Positions 6,659-8,179 of a stretch of DNA of 8,179 nucleotides are shown here, piece after piece. This stretch comes from an uncultured Leptospiraceae bacterium (GTDB lineage: Bacteria; Spirochaetota; Leptospiria; Leptospirales; Leptospiraceae), in contig CALDSP010000265.1 in NCBI GenBank assembly GCA_937924465.1, positions 1 to 8,179 on the forward strand, in the 5' to 3' direction. The first letter of the stretch is position 1. Each line of letters starts with the position of its first letter. A program made the translations under genes and the position numbers. The notes beneath the pieces are model-generated. The model did no database searches and was not told the origin of the DNA. It saw nothing but the letters and a program-made list of their open reading frames with translations.

Positions 6659-7718
6659 ATTACCTAAAACACAAATTCTACCTTCTCCTAATATTTTTAT
6701 AGATACTTATTATGCACAATCTAGCATGAATCATTACGACAGGAAAAGAAGTTATGGAACTCAAATTATCAACGATAGAGAGTTTTTTTTAAATCATGCT
6801 GTTTTAAGTTTTGAAAAAGAAATTCCTAGTTTTCGGTATGGTTTAGCTATACAAACAGGGAGTTATGTTCAGGCAAATTATATAGCTGAACCTAAAGAAC
6901 TTCAGTATGTGTATTTGGCTTATGCTGGAATTCCTATCATAAAAGACCTTTGGTTTGATGTAGGAATTTTTGAGTCTCATATTGGTGGTGAAAGTGCTAT
7001 TTCCATTAAGAATTTAAATTATACTCGTTCTCTTATTGCAGAGAATTCTCCTTACTATGAGTCAGGGGCTAGGTTAAAATACAAATTCAATGAAAAAATT
7101 TTGATTGGATTGTATGCACTCAACGGTTGGCAAAAAATAAAAGACAATAATAAAGACAAAGCCTTTGGTTTAGAATTGGTATATAATCTAAATGATAGTT
7201 GGAAAATTGCTTATACTGGATTTGCTGGAAATGAAGCTCCCGATTATGAAAAAAGACAAACTCGTTATTTTAGTAATTTTCATTTAAATGGAAAAATAAA
7301 TCAAAAAATTTTTATTTACTTGGCTTATGATTTAGGATTTCAAAAAAAGTTAGAACCTTCTTGGACGGAAAGATTAGAACAGTTAGATACAATTCCAAGC
7401 ACTACTCCTAAAGATAGTTTTTATAGATGGCAGGGTTTTTCTGTTCAAATTGCGTATCAGTTTCATCCTTTTTGGAGAGTTGCTTTGCGTGGGGAGGGAT
7501 ATTTTGATAAAAATCAAGTCATTGTTCAAACTAGCACTAGAGATGGTTATCAAATTTGGGGTGGTTCAATCAATTTAGATTATATGCCACACTCTTTTGT
7601 TAAGATTCGTTTAGAATTCAAACATTTTTCTAGTATGAATCCTATTTATAAAGATGAAGAGGCTGTCTACCAATCAAAAGAAACTGTAGGAATTTGTAAT
7701 TTTAGCTTCTTCTTATAA
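6642..7718 (+). CDS. OmpL-like (BBP2) outer-membrane beta-barrel, start displaced by a frameshift
   Basis: The 358 codons encode many alternating amphipathic strands rich in Tyr, Phe and Trp, ending in CNFSFFL, as in outer-membrane barrels. The segments LWFDVGIFESHIG (103-115), YTRSLIAENSPYYESGARLKYKF (127-149), ILIGLYALNGWQ (153-164) and GLELVYNLNDSWKIAYTGF resemble the BBP2/OmpL-like porin family, so a pore or channel role is inferred. ATG 6642 is an unlikely start: it gives no signal peptide, and the purine-rich AGAGGA lies only one base away. A signal peptide is encoded just upstream from ATG 6563 in another frame, separated by a ten-T run. With nine T the protein would be 384 residues. 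The barrel part has no internal stop. It is last in an operon with the DUF4349-like and amine oxidase genes. The transported substrate is unknown. Confidence 0.78.
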   Translation: MSYTNELPKTQILPSPNIFIDTYYAQSSMNHYDRKRSYGTQIINDREFFLNHAVLSFEKEIPSFRYGLAIQTGSYVQANYIAEPKELQYVYLAYAGIPIIKDLWFDVGIFESHIGGESAISIKNLNYTRSLIAENSPYYESGARLKYKFNEKILIGLYALNGWQKIKDNNKDKAFGLELVYNLNDSWKIAYTGFAGNEAPDYEKRQTRYFSNFHLNGKINQKIFIYLAYDLGFQKKLEPSWTERLEQLDTIPSTTPKDSFYRWQGFSVQIAYQFHPFWRVALRGEGYFDKNQVIVQTSTRDGYQIWGGSINLDYMPHSFVKIRLEFKHFSSMNPIYKDEEAVYQSKETVGICNFSFFL

Positions 7719-7930
7719 ATGGCTTAAAAAGATTTTACTCGTCTCATATAGTAGTCTGATGGTGTTTTTTCATATGATTATGGTCTTTGTGATTTTATTT
7801 TTAAAAAATTGTCGTCAATGAAATATAGTAGCAATTTTGAAAATAAAAGTGCCAGTTGATGAGTAGAATTCTTTGTATTTGCAATATCTAAAATTTCCCA
7901 GAAAATTAGCTTTTCAAGTCACTATTTCTT

Positions 7931-7948
7931 AAATTTTTTAAAAAATTT
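7931..7948. repeat. Perfect 18-base AT palindrome followed by an A tract
   Basis: Nine bases, AAATTTTTT, are followed at once by their reverse complement, AAAAAATTT. A run of nine A follows at 7950-7958. The block ends two bases before a possible -35 element at 7960, so it could act as a curved UP-element-like sequence for the lipoprotein promoter. It could also be a weak terminator for the barrel operon, but it lacks GC pairs. Confidence 0.5.
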
Positions 7949-7959
7949 CAAAAAAAAAC

Positions 7960-7988
7960 TTTACAAAAACAAATCGTGGTTTCACAAT
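7960..7988 (+). promoter_or_regulatory. Possible promoter of the terminal lipoprotein gene
   Basis: TTTACA (7960-7965) is followed after 17 bases by CACAAT (7983-7988), which matches TATAAT at four of six positions. The A tract directly upstream would help RNA polymerase binding. A start near 7995 would give a leader of about 67 bases. A perfect TTGACA at 7988-7993 has no -10 partner at normal spacing. Confidence 0.35.
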
Positions 7989-7997
7989 TGACATGAT

Positions 7998-8050
7998 GTT
8001 AGAAGCGAAAAAGAAGCAAAAAGCGAGAGTTTCTAACTTCTAACTTCTAA
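7998..8050 (+). promoter_or_regulatory. Leader with tandem heptamers and alternative hairpins
   Basis: TTCTAAC occurs twice in tandem (8031-8037, 8038-8044), followed by a third, partial copy TTCTAA (8045-8050). Upstream, GTTAGAAG (7998-8005) is the exact complement of CTTCTAAC (8037-8044, 8 pairs). It can also pair over seven bases with either 8031-8037 or 8044-8050. The last option would close a stem that covers AA of the ribosome binding site. The loop is purine-rich (GCGAAAAAGAAGCAAAAAGCG). A control role in translation is inferred. Confidence 0.4.
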
Positions 8051-8055
8051 GGGGG
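8049..8055 (+). promoter_or_regulatory. Strong ribosome binding site of the lipoprotein gene
   Basis: AAGGGGG is followed by six T and then ATG 8062, giving a six-base spacer from the G run. It is the clearest Shine-Dalgarno-like site in the window, suggesting the downstream lipoprotein is well expressed. Confidence 0.6.
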
Positions 8056-8061
8056 TTTTTT

Positions 8062-8179
8062 ATGAAAATTATTTCATCTGTTTTACTGGTTTTGGCTCTT
8101 TTTTTTGTGTTTGATTGCAAGGAAAAGAAAAATGACAACACTTTGCTTTTGGGTGCCTTGGCACTGGGTGCGGGTAGTG
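8062..8179 (+). CDS. Small lipoprotein, N-terminal part, cut by the window end
   Basis: Thirty-nine codons are visible. The sequence begins MKIISSVLLVLALFFVFDC: one Lys, a hydrophobic core, and Cys 19 followed by the charged KEKKNDN. This is a type II signal peptide with a loose lipobox (VFDC) of the kind tolerated in spirochaetes, so an envelope lipoprotein is inferred. After the charged stretch comes LLLGALALGAG, a short hydrophobic Leu/Ala/Gly segment close to the anchor, a pattern I recall from leptospiral lipoproteins. The gene has its own strong ribosome binding site and a long repeat-rich leader. The rest of the gene lies outside the window, so no function can be proposed. Confidence 0.75.
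   Translation, partial: MKIISSVLLVLALFFVFDCKEKKNDNTLLLGALALGAGS

Larger units (their letters stand above)
7719..8061 (+). other. Long intergenic region, 343 bases, regulatory content
   Basis: No convincing gene is seen between the barrel stop and the lipoprotein start. The first half has no clear GC-rich terminator hairpin. It holds a nine-base direct repeat ATATAGTAG (7746-7754 and 7823-7831) and a weak inverted repeat AAAATTG/CAATTTT (7805-7811 and 7832-7838). The second half carries an AT palindrome, an A tract, a possible promoter and a repeat-rich leader, each listed separately. Base composition is even more AT-rich than the flanking genes. Confidence 0.6.

Noticed and set aside
7759..7821. 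Twenty-codon hydrophobic frame MVFFHMIMVFVILF... after the barrel gene
   Set aside because: It has no ribosome binding site or supporting context. A short hydrophobic peptide is expected by chance in T-rich DNA.
7746..7831. Direct repeat ATATAGTAG as a mobile-element target duplication
   Set aside because: The 68 bases between the copies contain no transposase remnant or terminal inverted repeats.
7988..7993. Perfect TTGACA -35 hexamer
   Set aside because: At spacings of 15-19 the following bases are purine-rich (AAGAAG and similar) with no -10 element, so TTTACA/CACAAT just upstream was preferred.

Overview
The window is strongly AT-rich and looks like part of a spirochaete chromosome, most plausibly Leptospiraceae or a relative. 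The reasons are the lipoproteins with loose, non-canonical lipoboxes, a barrel signal peptide ending in Phe-Ser-Gln, few clear Shine-Dalgarno sites, and the family content. This assignment rests on style and remembered family features, not on a search.

Left block (1-2483, plus strand): a tightly packed operon. It holds the 3' end of rsmE (16S rRNA U1498 methyltransferase), an acyl-CoA dehydrogenase overlapping it, and a divergent holA-like DNA polymerase III delta subunit joined to the dehydrogenase by an ATGA stop/start overlap. This is mainly housekeeping DNA.

Middle block (2484-4236, minus strand): a PlsC-type acyltransferase (phospholipid synthesis) and, upstream of it, a YhhN/TMEM86-type integral membrane protein (lysoplasmalogenase family). 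Both concern membrane lipids. They are 137 bases apart and need not form one operon.

Right block (4237-7718, plus strand): a good sigma-70-like promoter at 4224-4250 leads into an envelope operon. It encodes a DUF4349-like lipoprotein with a C-terminal membrane helix, a probably exported or lipid-anchored flavin amine oxidase, and an OmpL-like (BBP2) outer-membrane beta-barrel. The gaps are 5 bases and, to the proposed barrel start, 32 bases.

The barrel gene holds the most interesting feature of the window. Its signal peptide lies upstream in a different frame, and the break falls in a run of ten T (6594-6603). Nine T would join signal peptide and barrel into one 384-residue protein. That is the arrangement expected of a phase-variable outer-membrane protein caught in the OFF state, although a sequencing error in the run would look the same.

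Right edge (7719-8179): 343 bases without a convincing gene, holding an AT-rich palindrome, an A tract, a possible promoter, and a repeat-rich leader that can fold near a strong ribosome binding site. This leader precedes the start of a small lipoprotein cut off by the window end.

No mobile element, tRNA, rRNA, CRISPR array or recognisable defence system was seen.
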